A DNA stretch of 64,000 nucleotides, from positions 43,481 to 107,480 of the forward strand of contig DATBZS010000088.1 of assembly GCA_036513075.1 (NCBI GenBank), given 5' to 3'. Shown one piece after another: positions 55,270-64,000 of the stretch; position 1 is the first letter of the stretch, and each line of letters starts with the position of its first letter. The translations under genes were made by a program, and so were the position numbers. Under the pieces are notes generated by a model. The model saw nothing but the letters and a program-made list of their open reading frames with translations. It made no database searches and was not told where the DNA came from. Source of the stretch: Bog-756 sp036513075. GTDB taxonomy: Bacteria; Actinomycetota; Acidimicrobiia; Acidimicrobiales; RAAP-2.

Positions 55270-56216
55270 GTACGCCACTGCGGGTGCTCGTCACCGGCGG
55301 GAACGGTCAGCTCGGACGTGACCTCCGCGAGGTGCTGGCCGGATCGGTCCCGGACGGCGGCTTGCCGCCATCGGAGCTGGCGGGTACGCCGTTCGAGGCG
55401 GTGACGCCCGGCACCTACGAGGTCCTGTCGACCGACATCGACACCCTCGACCTGGTCGACCGGACGGCCGTGCGGGATGCGGTCGAGGGGTTCCGCCCCG
55501 ACCTTGTCCTCCACGGCGGGGCCTTCACCGCGGTGGATGCCTGCGAGTCGGACCCCGACACTGCGTTCGCTGTCAACGCCATGGGTACCCGCCACATGGC
55601 CGAAGCCGCCGCCGCCGTCGGGGCCCACATCGTCTATGTCTCCACCGACTATGTGTTCGACGGCTCGTCGGAGGTCCCCTACGTCGAGTGGGATCCACCG
55701 GCTCCCCGGTCGGTCTACGGCCGCAGCAAGCTCGGCGGCGAGCAGGAGATCCGCAACATCTCGGGCGGGTCGGGGACCATCGTCCGGACCGCTTGGGTCA
55801 GCGGCGCCCACGGTGCCAACATGGTCAAAACGGCCCTGCGGCTGGCCGCCTCCAGCCCCGACGGCGTGCTCCGGTTCGTCGACGACCAACACGGTTGCCC
55901 GACCTTCACCGCCGACCTGGCCCGGGCAATCGTCCGTCTGGGCACCGACCGGCGTCCGGGCACCTTCCACCTCACCAACCAGGGGGAGACCACCTGGTTC
56001 GGCTTCGTGAAGCAGGTCCTGGCGGTGGCCGGTCATGACACCCTGCGAGTGGAGCCGATCACCTCCGACGATCTCGACTCCGCGGCCTATCCTGCTCCCC
56101 GGCCGGCCAACTCCCGCCTGGACAACGCCGCACTGCGCCTCTCGGGGCTGCCGGCCATGCCCCGGTGGGAGGATGCACTGGCCCGTCTGATGGCCGCGCT
56201 GCCTGACCCGGAGTGA
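55266..56216 (+). CDS. rmlD: dTDP-4-dehydrorhamnose reductase
   Basis: A 316-residue reductase for the last step of dTDP-L-rhamnose synthesis. It has VLVTGGNGQLGRDLR, HGGAFTAVDACESDPDTAFAVNA, the catalytic STDYVFDG, YGRSKLGGE with Tyr-x3-Lys, and RTAWVSGAHG. A GTG start overlaps the rmlB stop (GTGA), so the two are co-translated. rmlA and rmlC are not in the window. The 273-bp gap after it holds no recognisable gene. Confidence 0.94.
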   Translation: MSTPLRVLVTGGNGQLGRDLREVLAGSVPDGGLPPSELAGTPFEAVTPGTYEVLSTDIDTLDLVDRTAVRDAVEGFRPDLVLHGGAFTAVDACESDPDTAFAVNAMGTRHMAEAAAAVGAHIVYVSTDYVFDGSSEVPYVEWDPPAPRSVYGRSKLGGEQEIRNISGGSGTIVRTAWVSGAHGANMVKTALRLAASSPDGVLRFVDDQHGCPTFTADLARAIVRLGTDRRPGTFHLTNQGETTWFGFVKQVLAVAGHDTLRVEPITSDDLDSAAYPAPRPANSRLDNAALRLSGLPAMPRWEDALARLMAALPDPE

Positions 56217-56489
56217 TTCGTAGTCATCCGAGGCTCGTGTACGTCGTGGTCCGAGGCTCGTCCAAGGTTGATCCGGGCCTGGCGGGGGAACCATCGATCC
56301 GAATGTTGGTGCCAGGCCTTTCGCATGGGGTGCCGGATGTTGCAGGATTGCAGGGAAGGATCCGAAGCACCTGTAGGGGGGCCCGGGCGAATAACTCAGG
56401 CGGCGCCCCGTTCGGGTCGATGATGTTGACGATGCAGTCGATCGCGTCCGTGGGGCGTCCGACGACCAGATGATGGGACGTGAACAGCA
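56217..56489. other. Unassigned 273-bp gap between rmlD and ugd
   Basis: The longest gap in the window. It contains a direct repeat of CCGAGGCTCGT (56228-56238 and 56251-56261). Short frames exist on both strands (86 residues plus, 123 residues minus) but neither resembles a protein I know. No ribosome site or -10-like hexamer sits just before the ugd ATG at 56490, unlike many genes here. Confidence 0.5.
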
Positions 56490-58039
56490 ATGTCGCTGAG
56501 CTCGACGCTCTTCGCACATGGTGGTGAGGACGACGGACCCGAGGAGTCCCGGCACGGTCTCGCGCACGGCGAGTCCGCTTTCGGAAGACCGCCAACGGGG
56601 GCGATCCACACGGTGGCCGTCATCGGGGTCGGATATGTCGGGCTGCCGACGGCGGCCACGCTGGCCCACCTGGGCCACCGGGTCACCTGTGGCGACGCCG
56701 ACCCGGCCAAGGTCGCCATGCTCCAGCGGGGCGACGTGCCGATCGTCGAGGAGCACCTCGAGGACCTGGTCCGTGAAGGCCAGGCCGCCGGCAACCTGAC
56801 GTTCGTCCAGGGTGCGACCGCCGCCGTCCAGGGCGCCGAGTTCGTCTTCTTGTGCGTGCCGACCCCCCAGGGCGATGACGGTTCCGCCGATCTCTCATTC
56901 GTCGAATCAGTGGCGGCCGAGATCAGCCCCCATCTGGCCCCGGGCACCGTAATCGTCAACAAATCCACGGTGCCGGTTGGCTCGACCCTGGTGGTGGAGC
57001 GGGTGCTGGGCCGCACGGATGTCCAAGTCGTGTCGAACCCCGAATTCCTGCGCGAGGGCACCGCGGTGCCGGACAGCCTGCATCCCGAACGGATCGTGGT
57101 GGGAGCCGACGACCAGTCCGCCGCTGCCCGGGTGGGCGAGCTGTTCGCCGGGACCCAGGCACCGCTGCTCATTACCGACGCGGCCACGGCTGAGACGATC
57201 AAGTACGCCTCCAACGCCTTCCTGGCCACCAAGCTCAGCTTCGTCAACGCCGTGGCCGGCCTGTGCGAGGCGGTCGGCGCCGACGTCCGGGACGTCATCC
57301 TCGGCCTCGGCTACGACAAGCGCATCGGCTTCGAGTATCTCAAGCCGGGCCCGGGCTGGGGTGGCAGCTGTCTCCCCAAGGACACCCGTGCCCTGGTCCA
57401 CATCGCCGAACAGGCCGGCTACGACTTCTCCTTCCTGAAAGGCGCCATCGCCACCAACGACGAGCAGTTCAAGCGGGTCGTGGCCAAGGTCCACGCCGCC
57501 GTGGCCCCGTCGTTGCGCGACGCCGGCGAGAGCCGCTCTGGAGGTGGGTCCCGGGGTGGGGGCGGAAACGGGGACGGGGACGGCGGCTCGGACAGGGGCT
57601 CGGACGGGAACCCGGACTCCGGCGCAGGTGCGTTCGGCGGAGCGGTGGTGGCCGTATGGGGTCTCACCTTCAAGGCGGGCACCGACGACCTCCGGAACTC
57701 GCCGGCAATGGAGATCGCCCTCAGGTTGGCCGATGGCGGTGCCGAAGTGCGGGCCTACGACCCGACAGTGGTCGTGCCCGAGGGTGCCGGCTCCGTGAAC
57801 GTCCCCGGGTTCGCCGTACCCGACGGTCCGGGGTCCCTGCTGGCCTACCCGGACGCCTACACCGCGTGCCAGGGCGCCTCGGCTGTGGTCGTCCTCACCG
57901 AGTGGGACGAGTTCCGGTGGCTCGACTTCGCCAAGGTCCGTGACGCATTGGCCGCCCCCGTGTTCGTCGACGCCCGCAACCTCCTCGATCCGGCCCAGGT
58001 GCGCCGACTCGGCTTCTCCTACGTCGGGATCGGCCGGCG

Positions 58040-58043
<4 letters not shown>
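56490..58043 (+). CDS. ugd: UDP-glucose 6-dehydrogenase with low-complexity insert
   Basis: A 517-residue UDP-glucose/GDP-mannose dehydrogenase family member that would oxidise UDP-glucose to UDP-glucuronate. It has the NAD motif VAVIGVGYVGLPTAATLA (from residue 42), VNKSTVPVGS, SNPEFLREGTAV, and the catalytic Cys294 in GPGWGGSCLPKDT, then the C-terminal domain with VWGLTFKAGTDDLRNSPA. Between the core and C-terminal domains, residues about 347-384 are an inserted Gly/Ser/Asp-rich stretch. The first 40 residues are an unusual lead, so GTG 56613 may be the real start. The product feeds the next gene, 4 bp overlapping. Confidence 0.92.
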
Positions 58044-59002
<959 letters not shown>

Positions 59003-59197
59003 TCCTGGTCAGCACAGGCACGGGTCCTGTGGCGGGACCGCGTGCGGGTCCGGTGGCGGCGCCAGCGTGCATGGAGCGGCGCATTACGGGACATGGCGTC
59101 TCCGGGAGTGCGTTGAGTGATCTGTCGTCTGCCCAGAACGGCGTGGTAGAGAATGGGCGCACCCCGACCCCCGGGGACGAGCGAGGAGCGCCGGTGC

Positions 59198-59965
59198 ATG
59201 TCTGACGCCGAACGGAACGACACCGGCGGTGCGAACCCCGCCGCGGCGGATGACGACGAGCCCCCGACCTTCGAGCTGCTGTCGGTGATCGTGCCCGTCT
59301 ACAACGAGCGGGTGACGGTGGCCGAAGTCATCCGGCGGATACGCGCCGTCGACGTGCCGGTGGCCATCGAGGTGATCGTGGTCAACGACGGCTCCTCGGA
59401 CGGCACCGACAAGGTCCTGACCGCGCTGGCCGACTCCACTGTCCGTGTGCTGACCCACCCGGTCAACAAGGGCAAGGGGGCCGCCATCCGCACCGGGATG
59501 GCCGCTGCCCGTGGCGACCTACTGCTCGTCCAGGATGCCGACCTCGAATACGACCCCGCGGACTGGCCGCGCCTGCTCGAGCCCGTTCTGCGGGGGAAGG
59601 CCCAGGTCGTCTACGGGAGCCGGTTCACGGGGGAGCGGAAGAACATGCTCCCGCTCCACTGGATCGGAAACCGGTTCCTGTCCCTGGTCACCAACGTCCT
59701 CTACTCGTCGACCATGTCTGACATGGAGACCTGCTACAAGCTCTTCGACCGACGGGTGCTCGAAGGCATTACCATCCAGTCGGATAAGTTCGATTTCGAG
59801 CCCGAGATCACCGCCAAGGTACTGCGCCGGGGCTACCGGATCTACGAGGTGCCGATCTCCTATGCCGGTCGGGAGCTCAGTGAGGGCAAGAAGATCACCT
59901 GGCGCGACGGCATCGGCGCGCTCCGCGCCCTCATCAAGTACCGGTTCACACGGATCGAGCCGTGA
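59198..59965 (+). CDS. GT2 family glycosyltransferase (DPM1-like)
   Basis: A 255-residue GT-A transferase similar to dolichol/polyprenyl-phosphate hexose synthases. Motifs: LSVIVPVYNERVTVAEVIRRI, VIVVNDGSSDGTD, NKGKGAAIRTGMAAARGDLLLVQDADLEYDP (DxD-type metal site) and YGSRFTGERK, MSDMETCYKLFDR. There is no membrane segment, as for the soluble DPM1 class. It probably charges a polyprenyl phosphate with a sugar for envelope synthesis. The ATG at 59198 has AGGAG (59184-59188) 9 nt upstream; it overlaps the next gene by 4 bp. Confidence 0.9.
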   Translation: MSDAERNDTGGANPAAADDDEPPTFELLSVIVPVYNERVTVAEVIRRIRAVDVPVAIEVIVVNDGSSDGTDKVLTALADSTVRVLTHPVNKGKGAAIRTGMAAARGDLLLVQDADLEYDPADWPRLLEPVLRGKAQVVYGSRFTGERKNMLPLHWIGNRFLSLVTNVLYSSTMSDMETCYKLFDRRVLEGITIQSDKFDFEPEITAKVLRRGYRIYEVPISYAGRELSEGKKITWRDGIGALRALIKYRFTRIEP

Positions 59966-60828
59966 CCGGCGGCGCCGGGGGGCGCACCGCCGCAGTGGTC
60001 GTCAACTACGAGTCGGGCCCCGCTCTGGCCCGCTGCGTCGCCGACCTGTCCGCCTGCGGACTGGCCGGAGTGGTCGTGGTCGACAACGGATCGACCGACG
60101 GGTCGCTGGACCTGGCCCGCCGTGCTGCCCCGTCGGTCGACGTGGTGGTCCCGGGGGCGAACCTCGGGTACGGAGCTGCGGCCAACCGGGGGGTGGCCGC
60201 CACCACCTCGGAACTGGTGCTCGTGTGCAATCCGGATCTCGAGATTCCGGTGGGTGCCGTCAAGGCCCTGGTCGCCGCCCTGGACGCCGATCCGGGTTGC
60301 GCCCTGGTCGGTCCCCTGATCCGTACCCCTGAGGGCGGTCGGTACCCGTCGGCCCGACAATTTCCGTCGATGATCGACGCCGCCGGCCACGCGCTGCTCG
60401 GGATCTTCGCTCCCGACAACCGGTTCACCCGGAACTACCAGCGCACCGATCTCGACGCCGCGGGGGAGTCGACGCTGGCCGTCGACTGGGTGTCCGGGGC
60501 GTGCTTCCTCGTCCGGAGGGAGGCCTTCGAGGAGGTCGGCGGCTTCGACGAGTCGTACTTCATGTACGCCGAGGAGGTCGACCTGTGCTGGAGGCTGGCC
60601 CGGTCCGGCCGGCGGGTGGCCTACGCCCCATCGGCCGAGGTCACCCACCTCCAGGGCCGCTCCACCGACCGCCACCCCTACCGGATGATCCTGGAACACC
60701 ACCGCTCCCTCCTCCGGTTCGCCTCACGGTCGTCGGAGGGCTGGCGGCGGGCCCTGCTTCCCCTGGTGGCCGTGGGCCTGGCCGTACGCTGTGGCCTGGC
60801 CTTCCTGGCCCGATTCCTCCAGCGCTGA
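59962..60828 (+). CDS. GT2 family glycosyltransferase (WbbL rhamnosyltransferase-like)
   Basis: A 288-residue GT-A transferase. It has VVVNYESGPALARCVADL, VVVVDNGSTDGS, GANLGYGAAANRG, LVCNPDLEI (metal site) and SGACFLVRREAFEEVGGFDESYFMYAEEVDLCWRLARSG, the pattern of WbbL rhamnosyltransferases that use dTDP-rhamnose. A C-terminal hydrophobic segment may touch the membrane. The GTG start overlaps the preceding transferase gene by 4 bp. With rmlB and rmlD in the same cluster, rhamnose addition to a lipid-linked glycan is a reasonable inference. Confidence 0.9.
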   Translation: MTGGAGGRTAAVVVNYESGPALARCVADLSACGLAGVVVVDNGSTDGSLDLARRAAPSVDVVVPGANLGYGAAANRGVAATTSELVLVCNPDLEIPVGAVKALVAALDADPGCALVGPLIRTPEGGRYPSARQFPSMIDAAGHALLGIFAPDNRFTRNYQRTDLDAAGESTLAVDWVSGACFLVRREAFEEVGGFDESYFMYAEEVDLCWRLARSGRRVAYAPSAEVTHLQGRSTDRHPYRMILEHHRSLLRFASRSSEGWRRALLPLVAVGLAVRCGLAFLARFLQR

Positions 60829-60900
60829 TCCCAGGCCGCTCCTGGGCCCGGGCCGGGTGTCCGACGAGGTCGTAGACGGAGTTGGGCCTGGGGGTGGGTG

Positions 60901-60932
60901 ACGGTGTGTGAACGGTGTGTGACGGTGGGCGA
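60901..60932. repeat. Tandem 10-11 bp repeat upstream of the anchored-protein gene
   Basis: ACGGTGTGTGA (60901-60911), ACGGTGTGTG (60912-60921) and ACGGTGGGCGA (60922-60932) lie about 65-95 bp upstream of the -10-like hexamer at 60996. The near helical-turn period would place each unit on the same DNA face. Confidence 0.8.
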
Positions 60933-60995
60933 ACAGTGGCTGACAGCCCCGGTCGGGGACCCCGGGCTGCGACCGGGACCACCGTACGGACGTTG

Positions 60996-61001
60996 TAGGG
61001 T
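60996..61001 (+). promoter_or_regulatory. -10-like hexamer before the anchored-protein gene (leader about 5 nt)
   Basis: TAGGGT predicts transcription near 61008, 5 nt before the ATG at 61013. Confidence 0.45.
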
Positions 61002-61012
61002 GTCGGTCGGTC

Positions 61013-61804
61013 ATGGCGAACAACTCGACGGGCAAGTGGGTGCAGCGCGCCGCCACCACGGGTGGTGGACGGACCTATCGCGGGCAGATGCCTGTCAACT
61101 GGTATGCCACCCTGGCCCTGATCTGCGTGGTCGGCCTGTTCCTGATCGGCATCAGCCGCTATCAGCTGACCCACCACTCGAACTCGTCGGCGGGTCCGCC
61201 GACCACTACGCAGACCTGGTACTCCGGGCTCGGGATCAACGTCTGCGGCACGTTCGAGCCGAACCTCCCGGCAAGCACCAACAAATCCAAGACGGGTCTG
61301 GTAGCGGATGGCAACGGCGTGATCACCATCGCGCCAAAGAACACCTCGGAGTCAGGCAGCAACGCCACGCTCGGCAAGTTCGTCTCGAACTACAAGGGTC
61401 TCGAGCTGACTAACTCCACCCTCCAGTACCCGGGCAAGCCGGCCTATACCAACGGTCACGTCTGCCCGAAGGGCACTCCCGACGCCGGCAAGCCGGGCGT
61501 CGTGATCGTCTACAGCTGGCCGAGCTTCACCGCCAAACAGGGCGCAGAGACCCCAGGTGACCCGCAGAAGCTCCCCTTCCAGAACGGTCAGCTGATCACC
61601 ATGGCCTTCGTGCCGGCCAACGTGACAATCCCCAAGCCTCCGGCCACGGTGATCACCAATCTGATCACCGCCGACCAGTCAGGCCCCACGACGCCGACGA
61701 CCGCACCGACGTCCACGCCTACGTCCACGCCGACCACCAGCGCGCCGCCGACCTCGACCACACCCACCTCCGCGTCGACTACGCCCACCACCACGAAGCC
61801 GTGA
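61013..61804 (+). CDS. Membrane-anchored extracytoplasmic protein, unknown function
   Basis: A 263-residue protein with a basic N-terminus, a single helix at about residues 29-47 (WYATLALICVVGLFLIGIS) and an outer domain (about 70-215) with Cys in NVCGTFEPNLP and HVCPKGTPD, which may form a disulfide. The last 40 residues are almost only Thr, Pro and Ser, a typical wall-spanning or glycosylated tail. I do not recognise the domain. The stop overlaps the GTG start of the ManB-like gene by 4 bp, so it is part of the polysaccharide operon. Confidence 0.8.
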   Translation: MANNSTGKWVQRAATTGGGRTYRGQMPVNWYATLALICVVGLFLIGISRYQLTHHSNSSAGPPTTTQTWYSGLGINVCGTFEPNLPASTNKSKTGLVADGNGVITIAPKNTSESGSNATLGKFVSNYKGLELTNSTLQYPGKPAYTNGHVCPKGTPDAGKPGVVIVYSWPSFTAKQGAETPGDPQKLPFQNGQLITMAFVPANVTIPKPPATVITNLITADQSGPTTPTTAPTSTPTSTPTTSAPPTSTTPTSASTTPTTTKP

Positions 61805-62892
61805 GGGCCGTCGTCCTCGTGGGCGGCGAGGGAACCCGTCTCCGACCTCTGACTCTCACCGCCCCCAAGCAGATGCTCCCGATCGTGGAGCAGTCGATGA
61901 TCGAGCGGGTGCTCGGCCATTTGGCCTCCCACGGGATCGACGAGGCGGTGCTGTCCCTCGGCTACCGGCCTGACGCTTTTTCCGACGCCTATCCGGACGG
62001 GATGATCGCCGGAGTCCGCTCCACCTACGCCGTGGAGCCGAGCCCGCTCGACACGGCGGGTGCCATCCGATTCGCCGCGGCGTTCGCCGGCATCGACGAC
62101 ACGTTCGTGGTGCTGAACGGCGACGTGCTCACCGACTTCGACATCAGCGACCTCATCGCAGTGCATCGTGAACGGGGCGCCGAGGGGACCATCGGACTCA
62201 CTCCGGTCGACGACCCGAGCAGCTTCGGCGTCGTCCCAACCGACGCGCAGGGTAAAGTCACCGCCTTCATCGAGAAGCCCCCACGTGACGAGGCCCCCAC
62301 CAACCTGATCAATGCCGGGATCTACGTGTTCGAGCCGTCGGTCCTCGGCCGAATCGCTCCCGATGTGCGCGTGTCGATCGAGCGCGAGACGTTCCCGGCG
62401 ATGGTGGTCGATGGGACCCTGTACGCCAAGGGTTCGGACGCTTACTGGCTCGACACCGGCACGCCGGATGCCTACCTGCGGGCCCATCGTGACCTGATCA
62501 GCGGACGGCGATCGGGACCTCCTTCGCCGGACGCCGTCGCCGATCCGGAGCTCGGACCCGGAGTGTGGACGATCGGCGACGTGGACGTCGTTTCGGGCAC
62601 GGTGGCCCGATCGCTCGTCGGCCGCGGCGCGTCGGTTGCCACCAGCGCCACGGTCAGCGACTCGGTGGTGGGTGCCGGCTCGGTGATCGAGGACGGCGCC
62701 ACGGTCACCGATTCCGTACTCCTCCCGGGTTCCCGCATCGCCGCCAAGGCGACGGTCGAAGGCTCCATCGTGGGTCCGGGGGCCACCATCGGACAGAGGT
62801 GCACGGTGTCGGGAGTCTCGGTGATCGGGGCGGGTGCGGTGATCGCTTCGGGGACCACGTTGGACGGCGGACGCTACCCGTCCGGGAGCTGA
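61801..62892 (+). CDS. Mannose-1-phosphate guanylyltransferase (ManB-type NDP-sugar pyrophosphorylase)
   Basis: A 363-residue nucleotidyltransferase with RAVVLVGGEGTRLRPLTLTAPKQMLP (nucleotide loop and Lys), VLNGDVLTDFD (metal Asp), INAGIYVFEPSVL and YWLDTGTPDAYL, followed by a left-handed beta-helix of hexapeptide repeats (about 245-355). It is closest in overall pattern to the mycobacterial ManB that makes GDP-mannose, and less to RmlA or GalU. GTG start, overlapping the upstream gene by 4 bp. In mycobacteria manB, wbbL and rmlD are also neighbours. Confidence 0.88.
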   Translation: MRAVVLVGGEGTRLRPLTLTAPKQMLPIVEQSMIERVLGHLASHGIDEAVLSLGYRPDAFSDAYPDGMIAGVRSTYAVEPSPLDTAGAIRFAAAFAGIDDTFVVLNGDVLTDFDISDLIAVHRERGAEGTIGLTPVDDPSSFGVVPTDAQGKVTAFIEKPPRDEAPTNLINAGIYVFEPSVLGRIAPDVRVSIERETFPAMVVDGTLYAKGSDAYWLDTGTPDAYLRAHRDLISGRRSGPPSPDAVADPELGPGVWTIGDVDVVSGTVARSLVGRGASVATSATVSDSVVGAGSVIEDGATVTDSVLLPGSRIAAKATVEGSIVGPGATIGQRCTVSGVSVIGAGAVIASGTTLDGGRYPSGS

Positions 62893-62894
62893 CG

Positions 62895-63860
62895 GTGCGG
62901 GCGCTTGTCACCGGGGGCGCGGGGTTCATCGGGTCGACGCTGGTCGATCGGCTTCTGGCCGAAGGCCATTCGGTCGACGTCATCGACGACCTGTCGACGG
63001 GCTCGCTGACCAACCTGGGTACCGCCCGGGCCACCGCGGACAACGAACTCACCTTCCACCGGCTCGACATTCGCTCTCCCGAGGTCGTTGACCTGATCTC
63101 CCGGCGCTCGCCCGAGGTCATCTTCCACCTTGCCGCCCAGGCCGACGTGCGGGTGTCGGTCGCCGACCCCGTGTTCGACGCCGACGTGAACCTCCTCGGC
63201 ACCCTGCGGATCCTGGAAGGTGCCCGTGCCGCCGGAGCATCCAGGGTGGTGTTCGCGGCGAGCGGTGGCACGCTCTACGGCGAGCCGGATGTGTCCGAAC
63301 TCCCGCTCAAGGAATCGCTGCCTCAACACCCACTGTCGCCCTACGGGGTGTCGAAGAAGGCGGCGCTCGACTACCTGATCGCCTACCGGGAGCTGCACTC
63401 GCTCGAGTTCGCCGCTTTGGCCCTGGCCAACGTCTACGGGCCCCGCCAGGACCCGCATGGTGAGGCCGGGGTGGTGGCGATCTTTGCGGAGCGACTGCTG
63501 CGCGGCCAGTCGGTGACAGTCTTCGGCGACGGCGAGCAGACCCGGGACTTCGTGTACGTCGACGATGTCGTCGACGGCTTCGTCCGGGCAGCCACCAAGG
63601 GGGGCGGCCTGGTGTGCAACATCGGGACGGGCCGAGAGACCTCGGTCAACGCACTGTTCCACGAGATGGCCCGCCAGGCCGGCGTAGAGGTGGAGCCCGA
63701 ATTCAGACCGTTGCGTGCCGGCGAGTTGGCACGGAACTGCCTCGACCCGACTCGGGCGGGTATCCAGCTCGGATGGAGCTCGTGGACCGAGTTGGGCGAG
63801 GGCACTGCGGCGACGATCGCCTTTGTCCGCGCACGACTCGAAGAAGCCGGCGAGCTCTAG
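62895..63860 (+). CDS. NAD-dependent sugar epimerase (UDP-glucose 4-epimerase-like)
   Basis: A 321-residue extended SDR with ALVTGGAGFIGSTLVDRLL, FHLAAQADVRVSVADPVFDADVN, FAASGGTLYGEP (Ser-containing catalytic strand), YGVSKKAALDYL (Tyr-x3-Lys) and LANVYGPRQDPHGEAGVVAIF. It is typical of actinobacterial GalE-like epimerases, and could act on UDP-glucose or a related sugar. The GTG at 62895 begins 2 nt after the ManB stop; the longer frame upstream is shadow. It ends the visible operon. Confidence 0.92.
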   Translation: MRALVTGGAGFIGSTLVDRLLAEGHSVDVIDDLSTGSLTNLGTARATADNELTFHRLDIRSPEVVDLISRRSPEVIFHLAAQADVRVSVADPVFDADVNLLGTLRILEGARAAGASRVVFAASGGTLYGEPDVSELPLKESLPQHPLSPYGVSKKAALDYLIAYRELHSLEFAALALANVYGPRQDPHGEAGVVAIFAERLLRGQSVTVFGDGEQTRDFVYVDDVVDGFVRAATKGGGLVCNIGTGRETSVNALFHEMARQAGVEVEPEFRPLRAGELARNCLDPTRAGIQLGWSSWTELGEGTAATIAFVRARLEEAGEL

Positions 63861-63867
63861 ACCCGCC

Positions 63868-64000
63868 TCACTTCCGCGGGGTGGCCTCCGGTGGCCGGTC
63901 TCGATCCCGGTTTCGCCGGGCCTGGGCGGTGTCGAACCCGAGATCGGGTTCCTGGCCAAATGGTGGCTGGGGCGTGAAGCTCCACTGGGGGTCCTCGTCG
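63868..64000 (-). CDS. C-terminal fragment of an unknown protein, cut by the window edge
   Basis: The minus strand is open from the window end to a TGA at 63870-63868, encoding about 43 residues (start QWSFTPQPPFGQEPD, end EATPRK) that are Pro- and Arg-rich. GC use at third positions is moderately coding-like. It would be convergent with the epimerase gene, 7 bp apart. Function unknown. Confidence 0.4.
   Translation of the reverse strand, partial: DEDPQWSFTPQPPFGQEPDLGFDTAQARRNRDRDRPPEATPRK
63935..63950. repeat. Perfect inverted repeat near the window end
   Basis: AACCCGA-GA-TCGGGTT has two 7-bp arms around a 2-nt centre. A weaker hairpin CCCGG-tttcg-CCGGG is at about 63906-63920. Either may act in termination between the convergent genes, or simply lie in the partial coding frame. 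Confidence 0.5.

Overview
The window is high-GC DNA, densely coding on both strands, with no gap above 300 bp (longest about 273 bp, 56217-56489). I found no rRNA, tRNA, CRISPR array, phage or insertion sequence. The gene set suggests an actinobacterium, most likely of the class Acidimicrobiia: SUF with SufU rather than IscU, homodimeric AceE, an LCP protein, a fused BC-BCCP carboxylase subunit, a separate acyl-CoA mutase large subunit, and a rhamnose/ManB surface-polysaccharide cluster. The assignment is an inference from gene content, not from a marker gene.

Layout. 1-12 kb: an S9 oligopeptidase, then a SUF iron-sulfur assembly region split into two arms: sufB / Cys-rich small protein / sufD / Rieske protein / sufC on the plus strand, and a second sufC with sufS and sufU on the minus strand. 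A crotonase and an LCP protein interrupt it. 12-18 kb: debranching enzyme, MBL hydrolase, acyl-CoA dehydrogenase, an exported protein, thiE and an HhH repair protein. 18-31 kb: 2-oxoacid dehydrogenase and lipoate region with aceE (minus strand), then rnhA, an SDR, an ABC exporter, a methyltransferase, lpd, the E2 gene and a single ORF joining LipB to LipA. 31-48 kb: peptidases, metH beside a cobalamin adenosyltransferase gene, pepA, gpsA, membrane proteins, a nitroreductase, a Tat-exported phosphoesterase, a rhodanese-ThiF protein, pyrE, a truncated HAD gene and an acyl-CoA mutase. 48-54 kb: a GT-C-like membrane protein, an M20 hydrolase, and a biotin carboxylase gene facing birA. 54-64 kb: nucleotide-sugar and glycosyltransferase cluster (rmlB, rmlD, ugd, uxs, two GT2 enzymes, manB, an epimerase).

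How the genes fit together. The SUF proteins would supply the Fe-S clusters needed by LipA; LipB-LipA would lipoylate the E2 encoded directly upstream, which works with AceE and Lpd. The adenosyltransferase would supply cofactor to the acyl-CoA mutase, and BirA would biotinylate the divergently encoded carboxylase. The last 10 kb would make dTDP-rhamnose, UDP-glucuronate/xylose and GDP-mannose for the cell envelope.

Main observations: the one-piece LipB-LipA ORF; two different SufC proteins with two unexplained metalloprotein-like partners; a striking regularity in which -10-like hexamers end about 7 nt before many start codons, implying widespread leaderless mRNAs; a 3'-truncated HAD gene and a methyltransferase that both lack an ATG/GTG start; and short tandem repeats of differing unit in many intergenic gaps. 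Nothing here clearly amounts to an undescribed defence or mobile system.
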